Assembly (NCBI GenBank): GCA_934667125.1
Contig: CAKULF010000003.1
Span: 186,001 to 250,000 of the forward strand
Length of the DNA stretch: 64,000 nucleotides
Direction: 5' to 3'
DNA from: an uncultured Candidatus Melainabacteria bacterium
GTDB taxonomy: Bacteria; Cyanobacteriota; Vampirovibrionia; Gastranaerophilales; Gastranaerophilaceae
How positions within the stretch are numbered: the stretch's first letter is position 1; each line of letters starts with the position of its first letter. A program made the translations under genes and the position numbers. Shown piece after piece: positions 23,986-32,798 of the stretch. The notes beneath the pieces were generated by a model. That model did no database searches. It saw nothing but the letters and a program-made list of their open reading frames with translations, and was not told the origin of the DNA.

Positions 23986-24360
23986 TTATTGAATTTCCTC
24001 TTTATAATCATCATAATCTAATAAATTAGCTGAATCATCAGCAAAATTGTCTGCTTCAACTTTAACAAGCCAATTATCCCAAGCGCTTTCATTGATTAGT
24101 TCAGGTGAATTTATTAATTCTTCATTTATTTCAAGAATTTTACCGCTAACAGGCATGTATATTTCGCTTGCTGCTTTAACGGATTCAATTGTTGCAAAAG
24201 CTTCGTCTTTGGCAAATGTTGCGCCAACTTCAGGAAGCTCGATAAAAACAACATCCCCTAATTGTTCAACAGCGTAATCAGTTAAACCAACCACAACAGC
24301 ATTATCTTTTTCAAGTACCCATTCGTGCGTTTTAGAACATAAAATTCCATCTAGTGCCAT
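23986..24360 (-). CDS. gcvH: Glycine cleavage system H protein
   Basis: 124 residues, family length. The lipoyl attachment motif is ESVKAASEI with Lys62. Other features are THEWV, GLTDYAVEQLGDVVFIELP and the C-terminal DWL-like DNWLVKVEADN. The lipoyl arm shuttles the aminomethyl group between P-, T- and L-proteins. It ends 2 nt before gcvPA and starts 10 nt after gcvT, so all three are one operon. Confidence 0.95.
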   Translation of the reverse strand: MALDGILCSKTHEWVLEKDNAVVVGLTDYAVEQLGDVVFIELPEVGATFAKDEAFATIESVKAASEIYMPVSGKILEINEELINSPELINESAWDNWLVKVEADNFADDSANLLDYDDYKEEIQ

Positions 24361-24369
24361 ATTTATCTC

Positions 24370-25533
24370 CTATTTTTTATAATTTTTTACTACAAAAGGT
24401 TTTTTAGTTATTTTTGCATTGTATAACTTATTTCTTATCATAATTTGTATGGTTGTGCCAATATTTTCTTTTGGATTGTTAAGTTTTGCTACTGTTTTTT
24501 CGTCTAAATTTTTAAAATCTATCATCGCAAAACCGATATTTTTGCCCAAAGTTGGGCTTGGAGCGCCTGATGTTACATATCCGCATTCAATATCATCAAT
24601 ATAAACAGGATAATCCGCCCTTGCAATTTGCCTATCTTCCATAATAAACGGCAATAATTTCTTTCTTAAAGGAATAGTTTTATTTTTTTGACCTAAAATA
24701 ATTTCTTTTCCGTTGAAGTTTTCTTCTTTTTCTTTCGGAATAAAAAAGCCTAAAGAGCTTTCAACTGGTGTTGTGTTGTCGTTTAATTCATGCCCGTATA
24801 GCGGCAAACCTGCTTCAAGACGAAGAGTATCTCTAGCTCCCAAACCAACAGGAACAACTCCAAACTCTTCTTTGTATGATAAAATCTTATTCCAAAGAAT
24901 AGGAGCATATTTATTTTCAAAAACAATTTCAAAACCGTCCTCTCCTGTGTAGCCTGTTCTTGTTAGATATACAGGAATATCATTTAGTTTTGTATTAATA
25001 AAACTAAAGAATTTTGGCTGGTCGGCTTCTTTAATTCCCATTTTTTCAATGATTAAATAAGCTTTTGGACCTTGCAGAGCAAGCATAGAAAAATCATCAC
25101 TTTTATTTATAACTTCAACATCAAATTTTTTAGCTTGTTCTTTCATAAAAGGAACGTCGTTTTCTATGTTTGAAGCGTTGATTACAATAAAATATTCAAC
25201 ATCTTCAATAATATTTTTTGCTCGATAAACAATAATATCATCAATCAAACCGCCGTTTTCGTTTGGAAGATGGCAATATATCGCTTTTCCATCTTCAAGG
25301 TTTGATAAATCTTGCGGAACGATTGATTGTAAGAATTTTAAGCTATCTTTTCCTTTGATGAATACTTCGCCCATGTGTGAAACATCGAACAAGCCTGCAT
25401 TTTGCCTTGTTGCGTTGTGTTCTTTGATAATTCCTTCGTATTGAACAGGCATGTCCCAACCGCCAAAAGGAACGATTTTGGCATTCAATTTAATGTGTTC
25501 ATCATATAGTGCGGTTTTTTTGTTTTCGCTCAT
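24370..25533 (-). CDS. gcvT: Glycine cleavage system T protein (aminomethyltransferase)
   Basis: 387 residues. T-protein moves the methylene group from lipoyl-GcvH to tetrahydrofolate, releasing ammonia. Typical segments are LNAKIVPFGGWDMPVQY, AGLFDVSHMGEV, TRTGYTGEDGFEIVF, VGLGARDTLRLEAGLPLYGHEL and the late TSGAPSPTLGKNIGFA. The partner folD, which handles the resulting methylene-tetrahydrofolate, lies two genes upstream in the same direction. Confidence 0.95.
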   Translation of the reverse strand: MSENKKTALYDEHIKLNAKIVPFGGWDMPVQYEGIIKEHNATRQNAGLFDVSHMGEVFIKGKDSLKFLQSIVPQDLSNLEDGKAIYCHLPNENGGLIDDIIVYRAKNIIEDVEYFIVINASNIENDVPFMKEQAKKFDVEVINKSDDFSMLALQGPKAYLIIEKMGIKEADQPKFFSFINTKLNDIPVYLTRTGYTGEDGFEIVFENKYAPILWNKILSYKEEFGVVPVGLGARDTLRLEAGLPLYGHELNDNTTPVESSLGFFIPKEKEENFNGKEIILGQKNKTIPLRKKLLPFIMEDRQIARADYPVYIDDIECGYVTSGAPSPTLGKNIGFAMIDFKNLDEKTVAKLNNPKENIGTTIQIMIRNKLYNAKITKKPFVVKNYKK

Positions 25534-25543
25534 CTTAAAATCC

Positions 25544-26695
25544 TTATCTAACGTATATTCTAGGTAATCTCATCTTTAATCTGCAAGTTAGTTCATAGTT
25601 GATTGTGTTTAATTTTTTTGCCCAAGAATCGATATTATCATATTTATTTTCTTCGCCGATTAATGTGACTATATCTCCAATTGCGCAATCAACGTCGTTT
25701 GCTTCAAACATCATTTGATCCATTGTAATTCTTCCAATTTGTTTGATTGGTTTGCCGTTCAATGTTGCTGTGATTTTTCCCGATAAACTTCTTGCAACCC
25801 CATCAGCATAGCCGATTGGAAGAGTTATAACTTTTGTATCTTTTTGAGCAATATATGTGTGTCCATAGCTTATTCCTTCACCTTTTTTAAGGGTGTGAAT
25901 ATTGACTACTCTTGCTTTTAAGCCCATAACAGGAAGCATATTATCAATATCATTTTCAGAATATGAATAAGGGCTCAAACCCCACATAATCACGCCCATT
26001 CTCACCATATCATAAGAATAATCGGTATATTTAAACATTGCAGGCGAATTTAAGCAATGGATTTTTATATTTCTTTTTTGAAATTCATCCTTAAAATCTT
26101 CAATAGCGAAATTGAATTTTTGGATTTGTTCATTAAAAATATTAGCATTTTCAACATCTGCAAAATGAGTGAAAACCCCTTTTAAATCTATATAATCAGA
26201 GTTTAAAACCTTTTTAATATATTCTTTAGCGTCTGCCCAATTAATCCCAATTCTGTTCATTCCTGTATCAATCTTGATGTGAGCTTTCAATTTTTTGTTT
26301 AATCTTTGATAAAGTTGATGTGCCATATCAAGATGTTCGTCGTTAAAAATCGAAATAGCTATATCATATTTTATAGCATTTTCAAATGCCCAAAGAGGGC
26401 TTGCGCCAAGGACAAGAGTTGGAATATTGATTTTATTTTCTCTAAGCTCAATTCCCTCATCTATGCTTGCAACGCCAAATTCATTGACTCCGCAAGCAAT
26501 CAAAGTCGGAGCGCACATAATTGAGCCGTGTCCGTAGCCATCTGCTTTAACAACGGCAAATAAATCAGGCTCTTTTTCATTGTGTTCTTTTAAAAATTTC
26601 TTAATTCTTGTGACGTTATTTTCTAAATTTGATAAATTAATCTCAACCCAAGCGTCTCTATTTTTATTTATGTATGTTCCTCTGAAGTTTTGCAT
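25544..26695 (-). CDS. alr: Alanine racemase
   Basis: 383 residues. The PLP lysine is Lys50 in AVVKADGYGHG. The catalytic tyrosine lies in ISYGHTYIA (about residue 277), and GYADGVARSLSG and ELTCRLKMRLPRIYVR are typical. The enzyme makes D-alanine for peptidoglycan. It sits between folD and gcvT with about 10-25 nt gaps. It is metabolically unrelated to glycine cleavage except that alanine racemase and the P-protein both use PLP. Confidence 0.95.
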   Translation of the reverse strand: MQNFRGTYINKNRDAWVEINLSNLENNVTRIKKFLKEHNEKEPDLFAVVKADGYGHGSIMCAPTLIACGVNEFGVASIDEGIELRENKINIPTLVLGASPLWAFENAIKYDIAISIFNDEHLDMAHQLYQRLNKKLKAHIKIDTGMNRIGINWADAKEYIKKVLNSDYIDLKGVFTHFADVENANIFNEQIQKFNFAIEDFKDEFQKRNIKIHCLNSPAMFKYTDYSYDMVRMGVIMWGLSPYSYSENDIDNMLPVMGLKARVVNIHTLKKGEGISYGHTYIAQKDTKVITLPIGYADGVARSLSGKITATLNGKPIKQIGRITMDQMMFEANDVDCAIGDIVTLIGEENKYDNIDSWAKKLNTINYELTCRLKMRLPRIYVR

Positions 26696-26720
26696 ATAGA
26701 TTTATTCCTTTTTCTATATT

Positions 26721-27566
26721 TTATATGGAATTTTGTTTTAAAAACAACTCATAAGTGTTTTCCATTAAACAAGCGATGGTCATTGGTCCAACACCCCCTG
26801 GGACAGGAGTTATGTAGCTTGCTTTGTTTTTAACATTATCAAAATCAACATCCCCCATCAATTTTCCGTTTTCGTGTTTTGAAATGCCAACATCAATAAT
26901 TATAGTGCCTTTATTTACCATATCGGCTGTAATTAAGCGAGGATGCCCTGTTGCGCTAACTATTATTTCGGCTTTTTTTGTTAATTCTTTTAAATTTTTA
27001 GTTTTAGAATGAGCCAAAGTAACGGTTGCGTTTTTGTTTGTTAAAAGGGTTGAAGTCGGCTTGCCCACAATATTTGAGCGTCCTATAACAAGAGCGTTTT
27101 TGCCCTCGATTTCAATATTATAATATTCCAAAAGTTTGATTATTCCTTTTGGAGTGCAACAAATTGCAAATGGTTCAAGCCCGCAATTCAATCTTCCGAC
27201 GTTAATCGGATGAAAACCATCCACATCCTTAATCGGATTAATTAATTCCAACAATTCTTGCTCATCAAGATGGTTAAATAATGGCAATTGAACCAAAATT
27301 CCGTTTATTGCAGGGTCTTGGTTTAATTCTTTAATTAATTTAACAAGCTCTTTTTGGCTTACATTTTTATCAAATTTATAAACGCAAGACTTTATCCCCA
27401 AAGCGATTGCGTGTTTTTCTTTTGAAGAAACATAAATTTTGCTCGCAGGGTTGTCATTAGCCAAAATCACCGCTAAAGCAGGTTTTTTATCTAATTTGTC
27501 TATTTTTATTTTTAAATTTTTTAAAAGTTCGCTTGAAACTTTTTTTCCGTCTATAATTTGTGCCAT
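26721..27566 (-). CDS. folD: Bifunctional methylene-tetrahydrofolate dehydrogenase/cyclohydrolase
   Basis: 281 residues, full length. Catalytic Lys is in YVSSKEKHAIALGI, followed by GILVQLPL, DVDGFHPINVG, GRSNIVGKPTSTLL (dinucleotide loop) and TPVPGGVGPMTIA near the end. It interconverts 5,10-methylene- and 10-formyl-tetrahydrofolate, supplying purine and formyl-Met synthesis. Grouping with gcvT and gcvH makes one-carbon sense. Preceded by AAGGA. Confidence 0.96.
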   Translation of the reverse strand: MAQIIDGKKVSSELLKNLKIKIDKLDKKPALAVILANDNPASKIYVSSKEKHAIALGIKSCVYKFDKNVSQKELVKLIKELNQDPAINGILVQLPLFNHLDEQELLELINPIKDVDGFHPINVGRLNCGLEPFAICCTPKGIIKLLEYYNIEIEGKNALVIGRSNIVGKPTSTLLTNKNATVTLAHSKTKNLKELTKKAEIIVSATGHPRLITADMVNKGTIIIDVGISKHENGKLMGDVDFDNVKNKASYITPVPGGVGPMTIACLMENTYELFLKQNSI

Positions 27567-27574
27567 AATTTCCT

Positions 27575-28291
27575 TTATTGCGGTAGATTTAGCCTTGAAT
27601 AAACAGTATCAAGAGCATTAATTATTTTGTTATCATCATCAACTTTTTCAACAATCCCAAGAAGATTTAATTCCAAATCTTTCAATAAAACAGTTGATGA
27701 ATTAAGATTTTCTTTTTCAATATTGTTCAATATAACCCCGATTTGCCCGTCTAGCACGTATTTTCTTGATGTTGACATAATTTTAGAAGCAAGGGCGATA
27801 TTTTCTTTTGTTCCTGTTGAAACAATAATAGCTTCGTCAATCGGATAATCGACAAGTGAATTTAGATATTTTAAATCATATTCGCAATCAAAGATGATAA
27901 AATCATATCTTTTTATAAGTTTTTTAAGAGCGTCTCGCATTAATTTTGTTGAAATACAGGTGCAATCTTTTGGGGTTACAAGCCAAGAAGCTATAACATC
28001 GGTATTTTCATCCACACTTACAATAATATCTTCAATTGCCCATTCGATATATTCTTGTTTGGTCATTCCTGTTGGAATTCCGGTTTTATATTCATGTTTT
28101 CCGGATTTAATCCCATACAAGGTGTTTCTTGTTTTAATTCCAAAACTTTCAGATAATTCAAGAGTCAAATCATTATCAACTAAAAGAATTGTTTTTGTTT
28201 CAAATTTTTGTCTTATTAATTTGCTAAAAGCCTTGGCTAGAGTTGTTTTTCCGCTTCCGGATTTTCCTATTAGAGCAATAGTTGAAGTCAT
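27575..28291 (-). CDS. MinD/CooC-like P-loop ATPase
   Basis: 238 residues. The Walker A loop is IGKSGSGKTTLAKAF (residues about 7-21), close to the deviant GKGGxGKTT of CooC/MinD proteins but with Ser for the first Gly-Gly pair. A DND-type Walker A' (LLVDNDLTLELS), a Walker B-like FIIFDCEYD and the end VILNNIE support the SIMIBI class. CooC-like proteins insert metal, often nickel, into anaerobic enzymes; others position cell structures. No client is adjacent: it starts the folD-alr-gcv run. Divergent from the small gene at 28423. Confidence 0.75.
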   Translation of the reverse strand: MTSTIALIGKSGSGKTTLAKAFSKLIRQKFETKTILLVDNDLTLELSESFGIKTRNTLYGIKSGKHEYKTGIPTGMTKQEYIEWAIEDIIVSVDENTDVIASWLVTPKDCTCISTKLMRDALKKLIKRYDFIIFDCEYDLKYLNSLVDYPIDEAIIVSTGTKENIALASKIMSTSRKYVLDGQIGVILNNIEKENLNSSTVLLKDLELNLLGIVEKVDDDNKIINALDTVYSRLNLPQ

Positions 28292-28422
28292 TTATTTTCC
28301 TTAATCAGTTTGATAAATTAATTCTACCATAAAAAATACATTGTTTATATTACAAAAATCAGAGCTAAACTATTCTTAAGGTTGATTTAATTAATTGAAA
28401 ATTATAAGAAAATCATTGTGTT

Positions 28423-28611
28423 ATGTTAAATCAAAATGAAAAATATCTTTTACAATTCATTTCAAATAACACAGCTAAATCTCAAGACAGCTTGGTGGAT
28501 GTTGTTTTGAAGATGGGTATTGAAATTAAAGCGAGGGATTTTAACCCTGTTTATCAAATAATTGATGAAATAAATTTTTCTGCATATAAAAAAAGATTAA
28601 TTGGAAAGTAG
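28423..28611 (+). CDS. Small hypothetical protein before the GGDEF gene
   Basis: 62 residues with no known domain: MLNQNEKYLLQFISNNTAKS then a helical segment and a basic end (KKRLIGK). It ends 1 nt before the CHASE2-GGDEF start, so both are on one message and the small protein may modulate or be coupled to the cyclase. That link is inference. A TTGATT/TATAAG-like promoter lies in the 28380-28405 region. Confidence 0.5.
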   Translation: MLNQNEKYLLQFISNNTAKSQDSLVDVVLKMGIEIKARDFNPVYQIIDEINFSAYKKRLIGK

Positions 28612-28612
28612 T

Positions 28613-30397
28613 ATGAGCGAAAAAACTAAAAAGAAAGTTTTGTATATAGTATATACTTTAATTGTTGTGCTTGTAATGGCTTTGTTGAGCTGGTTAGGAC
28701 ATTTTGAAGCAATTAGAGATTTTTTGACAAGGGTTGAAAGCGCTTCTTTTGATAATCGTCAAAAAGTCGTTGCAAAATATAAAAAACCAAATAAAGATAT
28801 TAAAGTTATAGCACTTGACGATGAATCTTATGAATATATTATGGATAGATACGGTTCTTGGCCTGTTTCTCGTGGGCTTTGGGCGGATGTTTTAAATGGA
28901 GTTGAAAAAGCAAAACCAAATAAAATAATTATGGATTTGATTTTTGCAAAACCGACAAATGATACTGTGGGCGATTTTAGGCTTGTTGAAACAATAAAAA
29001 ACAATAAAAATATCTATATTTCAGCAAATTTTGATAATACATCCTCAGAAGTTAGAACACCCATTAAACTTGATAATAAGTTTAAATTAAACGTTATCGG
29101 GGATAAATTAAAATCAAACGATTATATAACTTACTCAAATGTTCGCTTTGTGATGGATGAATTAGCTAAATCTACTTCAAAAGTTGGAATAATCAACGTT
29201 AGCAGGGATGAAGACGGCGTTATAAGAAATGCTACGCCGATTTTTGAATATCAAGATAAAAACTATCCAAACCTTACTCTTCTTGCGGCACTTGATATAT
29301 TGGGCAAAAAGCAAGTTATGATTATGGATAATAAAATAATCATTGATGAAAACCACATAATTCCGCTTGATAATACTTCAAGAACGATTTTAAATTGGTA
29401 TGGCGGGGAGCAAACATACGAATATGTTTCTTTTTGGAGGGTTGTTAAGGCCATAAAAGAAAATAATCAAAAGTTTTTAGATGATAATTTTAACAATAAA
29501 ATAATTTATATCGGAACAACAGCAACAAGTTTATCAGATATTAAAACCGTGCCAACAGCTTCTTTAATAGCAGGAGTTGAATTGCATTGCACATTTTTAA
29601 ATAACATTTTGGATAATAATTTTATTAAAAAACTACCTTTAAAAGCAGATTTTCTTATTGCTATAATTCTTTCTTTAATGGTTGGTTTTTATGTTCTTAG
29701 AGAGGATTCAATATTTAAAACATTCTTATTTTTGTTTTTAACAATGGGTGTATATGCGCTTATTGCAACGTTTTTGATGGCTTGTTTTAATTATTGGGTA
29801 TCTTTAATTATACCATTTAGCGCAATAATTATGACATTTATCTTGATTTATTGTGAAAAATATCTTTTAAAAGTTAAAGATTATGAAAAAACCTATAAAC
29901 TTGCCGTTACGGACGGTTTGACTCAATTGTATAACCATAGATACTTCCAAGAACAGATGATTGTTCAATTGAATAATTATAAACGCTATCAAACTCCATT
30001 TTCTTTGATTATGATTGATATTGATTTCTTTAAAAAGTTTAATGATACCTATGGGCATCAATCGGGCGACGCTGTGTTAAAACAAGTTGCAAATATATTG
30101 AAGAAAAATTCAAGAACATCGGACATTGCTTGTCGTTATGGCGGCGAAGAAATGACAGTTATATTAACAAATACATCAAACGAACCTGCCGTTTTTATGG
30201 CAAATAAGTTATGCCAAATTGTTCGAGAAACAAAATTTGTGCTTGTAAATAATGAAAAGGTTAATGTAACTATTTCTGTTGGTGTTGCAACAATAAATGA
30301 TGATGTTGAAAAACCGCAAGAACTTATTGAATATTGCGATAAGTGCCTGTATAAAGCAAAAGAAAACGGCAGAAATCAAGTCGTTTCTACCGTTTAA
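28613..30397 (+). CDS. CHASE2-domain diguanylate cyclase
   Basis: 594 residues from ATG 28613, which has GGAAAG upstream; a TTG at 28601 is in frame but less likely. Order: one N-terminal membrane segment, a CHASE2 sensor outside the cytoplasm (about 45-330; VIALDDESYEYI, PNKIIMDLIFA, IYIGTTATSLSDI), three membrane helices (about 345-425), then a GGDEF domain (DGLTQLYNHRYF, MIDIDFFKKFNDTYGHQSGD). The active-site signature is GGEEM (510-514) rather than GGEEF, and an RxxD inhibitory site is five residues upstream (Arg501-Asp504). Both suggest an active, product-inhibited cyclase making cyclic di-GMP. Confidence 0.92.
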   Translation: MSEKTKKKVLYIVYTLIVVLVMALLSWLGHFEAIRDFLTRVESASFDNRQKVVAKYKKPNKDIKVIALDDESYEYIMDRYGSWPVSRGLWADVLNGVEKAKPNKIIMDLIFAKPTNDTVGDFRLVETIKNNKNIYISANFDNTSSEVRTPIKLDNKFKLNVIGDKLKSNDYITYSNVRFVMDELAKSTSKVGIINVSRDEDGVIRNATPIFEYQDKNYPNLTLLAALDILGKKQVMIMDNKIIIDENHIIPLDNTSRTILNWYGGEQTYEYVSFWRVVKAIKENNQKFLDDNFNNKIIYIGTTATSLSDIKTVPTASLIAGVELHCTFLNNILDNNFIKKLPLKADFLIAIILSLMVGFYVLREDSIFKTFLFLFLTMGVYALIATFLMACFNYWVSLIIPFSAIIMTFILIYCEKYLLKVKDYEKTYKLAVTDGLTQLYNHRYFQEQMIVQLNNYKRYQTPFSLIMIDIDFFKKFNDTYGHQSGDAVLKQVANILKKNSRTSDIACRYGGEEMTVILTNTSNEPAVFMANKLCQIVRETKFVLVNNEKVNVTISVGVATINDDVEKPQELIEYCDKCLYKAKENGRNQVVSTV

Positions 30398-30419
30398 ATT
30401 GTCCTAATAACTTTTAAAA

Positions 30420-31685
30420 TTATTTCACGCCTGTTATTTGGGTTCTTGTTGCGATATATTCTTTAACAATTTCTTGCATATCGGTTTTTGTTGCGTTGCC
30501 AAAAACGGCTTGAAGCTGCATGTGTCTTTTGAACATATAAGCCACTTTCTTTTCATCTAACGGAAGGAATTTTTTAGCAAAGTGCATATATGTATCAACT
30601 CTGTTTTGAATTTCTTCTTCTGTGTATTCTTTGCCTGTTGTTGGGTTTATTGCGTTTGGAACAATTTCTTTAATGGCTGTTACAACTTTATGCGATTCAT
30701 CAACATCACCCTTGAACAAGTTTTGAGCTGTTTGCATATAAACTAAAGCTTTATATCTTTGAACAGCTGTAGCATCATCCACATTATGACCGTTTTCACG
30801 GCAATATAAGCTCATAATTGCACTTAAGCCTAAGTTGCTGTTTTTTAATGTGTGAACAAAAATTTCTGCTGTAGCAGGGTTAACTCTTTTAATTATTTCA
30901 GCAGCTTTTTCGGCTGAGCGTGCTTGTGGAGCATAGAAATTATAATTGCCTTCCCCACGATTTATTATAATATTTCTTAAAACGCTTGTAATTAGAGGCC
31001 ATTGACCGATAAAGTCATCATCTTGAATGCCTCTATCTAATACATAGTTTTCATAAGCAGCTAATTTGATTTTTGCTTCAAAAGGTGAAATTCTTCTATC
31101 AATATCTTCTCCTGTGATAGCGTCTTTTGTTGTTTCGTGGCAGCATAGTCTGCTTACTGTGTTTAAACTTAATGGACCATATTCATTTTTAAGAGATAGC
31201 GCTTTTTTGATTGCTTCTTTGTTGCTTGGATGGGCTGAAGTTACGATATCGATTAATGCTTTATAGTTTGTAGCTGATTTTAAGTTTTGTTGTCTATCTT
31301 CAATTGCTTGCAAAACTTCATCTTTTGCTTTTATAACTTTGTTTCTTGTGCTTTCGTTTTCATATTGTCTATATGTGCCTATCATATCTTTAAGCGCTTT
31401 TTGTCTGTATTCTTCTGTTACTTCTTTTTTATCTTCTTCGTTTAGGCTTTCTCTGATTGGTTTTTCAATAGATACAAAATGTTGAATGAATTTCTTTTCT
31501 GCTTCAGGCATTGAATTACCTGAAAAATGAACATTTGCGCCGTTCATTGATTTAATAGCGTTTGATGAAGCAGATGAAAAATTTGTTAGATTAAAATTTG
31601 TAGCGGTTGTTTGTTGAGCTTTTGATTTAAAGTTTTGATTAATTTTTTTAAAATTTAATGAATTGTTAATAGCGCTGATTTCCAT
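30420..31685 (-). CDS. Lineage-type protein with N-terminal MxI-SAIN / VHFSG motif
   Basis: 421 residues, unrecognised. The first 50 residues are Asn/Ser/Lys-rich and apparently disordered, beginning MEISAIN and containing VHFSG at 52-56. The remaining 360 are helical with repeated short helices (EAKIKLAAYENYVLD, NPATAEIFVHTLKN), like a helical-repeat or adaptor fold. No signal peptide or membrane segment. The start pattern and VHFSG recur in the AAA+ protein at 43326. AAGGA precedes the ATG. Function unknown. Confidence 0.65.
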   Translation of the reverse strand: MEISAINNSLNFKKINQNFKSKAQQTTATNFNLTNFSSASSNAIKSMNGANVHFSGNSMPEAEKKFIQHFVSIEKPIRESLNEEDKKEVTEEYRQKALKDMIGTYRQYENESTRNKVIKAKDEVLQAIEDRQQNLKSATNYKALIDIVTSAHPSNKEAIKKALSLKNEYGPLSLNTVSRLCCHETTKDAITGEDIDRRISPFEAKIKLAAYENYVLDRGIQDDDFIGQWPLITSVLRNIIINRGEGNYNFYAPQARSAEKAAEIIKRVNPATAEIFVHTLKNSNLGLSAIMSLYCRENGHNVDDATAVQRYKALVYMQTAQNLFKGDVDESHKVVTAIKEIVPNAINPTTGKEYTEEEIQNRVDTYMHFAKKFLPLDEKKVAYMFKRHMQLQAVFGNATKTDMQEIVKEYIATRTQITGVK

Positions 31686-31786
31686 TATTTTTTCCTTTTC
31701 TTTATTAATTTTTTAAAGCGTGATTAAAGCATAAAAATACTATTGCTTTAATACAAAACTTGTGAAAAAATAATTTTGCTAATCGC

Positions 31787-32788
31787 CTAAAGATTAATAT
31801 ATGTGTGGATTAGAGTGATAATCTTGTCGTATTGATTTAAAATAAATACGACAATAATTGAAATAACAAGTCCTATAATTGCTTTTGTTATGTCTTTAAT
31901 TAAGTGTTTATAAACTTTCTTTTCGGTGATGAAACGCAATCTGTTATATAGAGCTATTTCTCTGCCTGCCAACACTCCTAAAAATACCCAAGTTGTTGAC
32001 ATTGGGATATTATTAACATTTAAGAAGTATATTAATATGCAAGCATAAACAATATCAATAATTGTTGCTGAACGAATATCTTGAGTATTTGTTTTAAGTT
32101 TAATTATATTTTGAATTTCTCCGCCTCTTGAACGGCAAATTATGTATAATAATATTAAAAACACTATTAAGCTTAATGCCATTTGTGTAAATGTTAGTTT
32201 GCGAGGAAGGAAAACATATAATTTTGCTCCATCTTGCAAAAGCCAAGCACTCCACAATACTGCAGTTGAAATCCATTTTGCAACAATCCAGCCTTTTGAG
32301 ATTGGTTTGTTTTTTAAATATAAAAATACTTTTTCAACTGGTCTTGCAATAATAAAATATAATATCAAGGAAATTAAAAGTGCTGCAATGTAGCCTATCA
32401 TTGACTTTGCAATCATCATCCCAATTACAGTGCTGGATGAAAAAACGCTAATGATTAAAAAAGCTGTTGCAACAGGTATTCCTTTTTTTGTTAAATACAA
32501 AAGGATTATAGGCGGTAAAATGTGCCACCAATAAAAAGTTTCAGGATGTGGTATTCTGTCCAATAAGCCAAAAGCCATATCCCCATCATTAATTATCCAA
32601 CCACTAACAAAAGTTATAACAAGAATTGTTCCGGTAAAAAGCCATACTTGCCAAACAGGTTTGTCTTTTGTTGTTGCAAGGAATGTTCCTAAGGTTTGAA
32701 TTACATCGTTTGAAACGCAAGCGTACAGGGATAATAAAAACCCTGTTATCATAAAAAACGAACTTAGTGAAATTCCGAATATTTCCAT
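31787..32788 (-). CDS. PiT-like inorganic phosphate or anion permease
   Basis: 333 residues, hydrophobic, about eight to ten membrane helices. Two half-repeats carry PiT-family-like signatures: CVSNDVIQTLGTFLAT near residue 25 (compare GANDVANAFGT) and NNIPMSTTWVFLGVLAGREIAL (compare PISTTH). PiT proteins import phosphate using a proton or sodium gradient. This one is short and lacks the usual large cytoplasmic loop, so the substrate is uncertain. It ends the short minus-strand stretch after yebC, with only 10 nt between them. Confidence 0.65.
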   Translation of the reverse strand: MEIFGISLSSFFMITGFLLSLYACVSNDVIQTLGTFLATTKDKPVWQVWLFTGTILVITFVSGWIINDGDMAFGLLDRIPHPETFYWWHILPPIILLYLTKKGIPVATAFLIISVFSSSTVIGMMIAKSMIGYIAALLISLILYFIIARPVEKVFLYLKNKPISKGWIVAKWISTAVLWSAWLLQDGAKLYVFLPRKLTFTQMALSLIVFLILLYIICRSRGGEIQNIIKLKTNTQDIRSATIIDIVYACILIYFLNVNNIPMSTTWVFLGVLAGREIALYNRLRFITEKKVYKHLIKDITKAIIGLVISIIVVFILNQYDKIITLIHTYINL

Positions 32789-32798
32789 ATTTCCTATT

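Noticed and set aside
31723..31751. Inverted repeat ATTAAAGCA / TGCTTTAAT before the gene at 31685
   Set aside because: No T-run and a 9-bp A/T-heavy stem; neither terminator nor operator can be supported.
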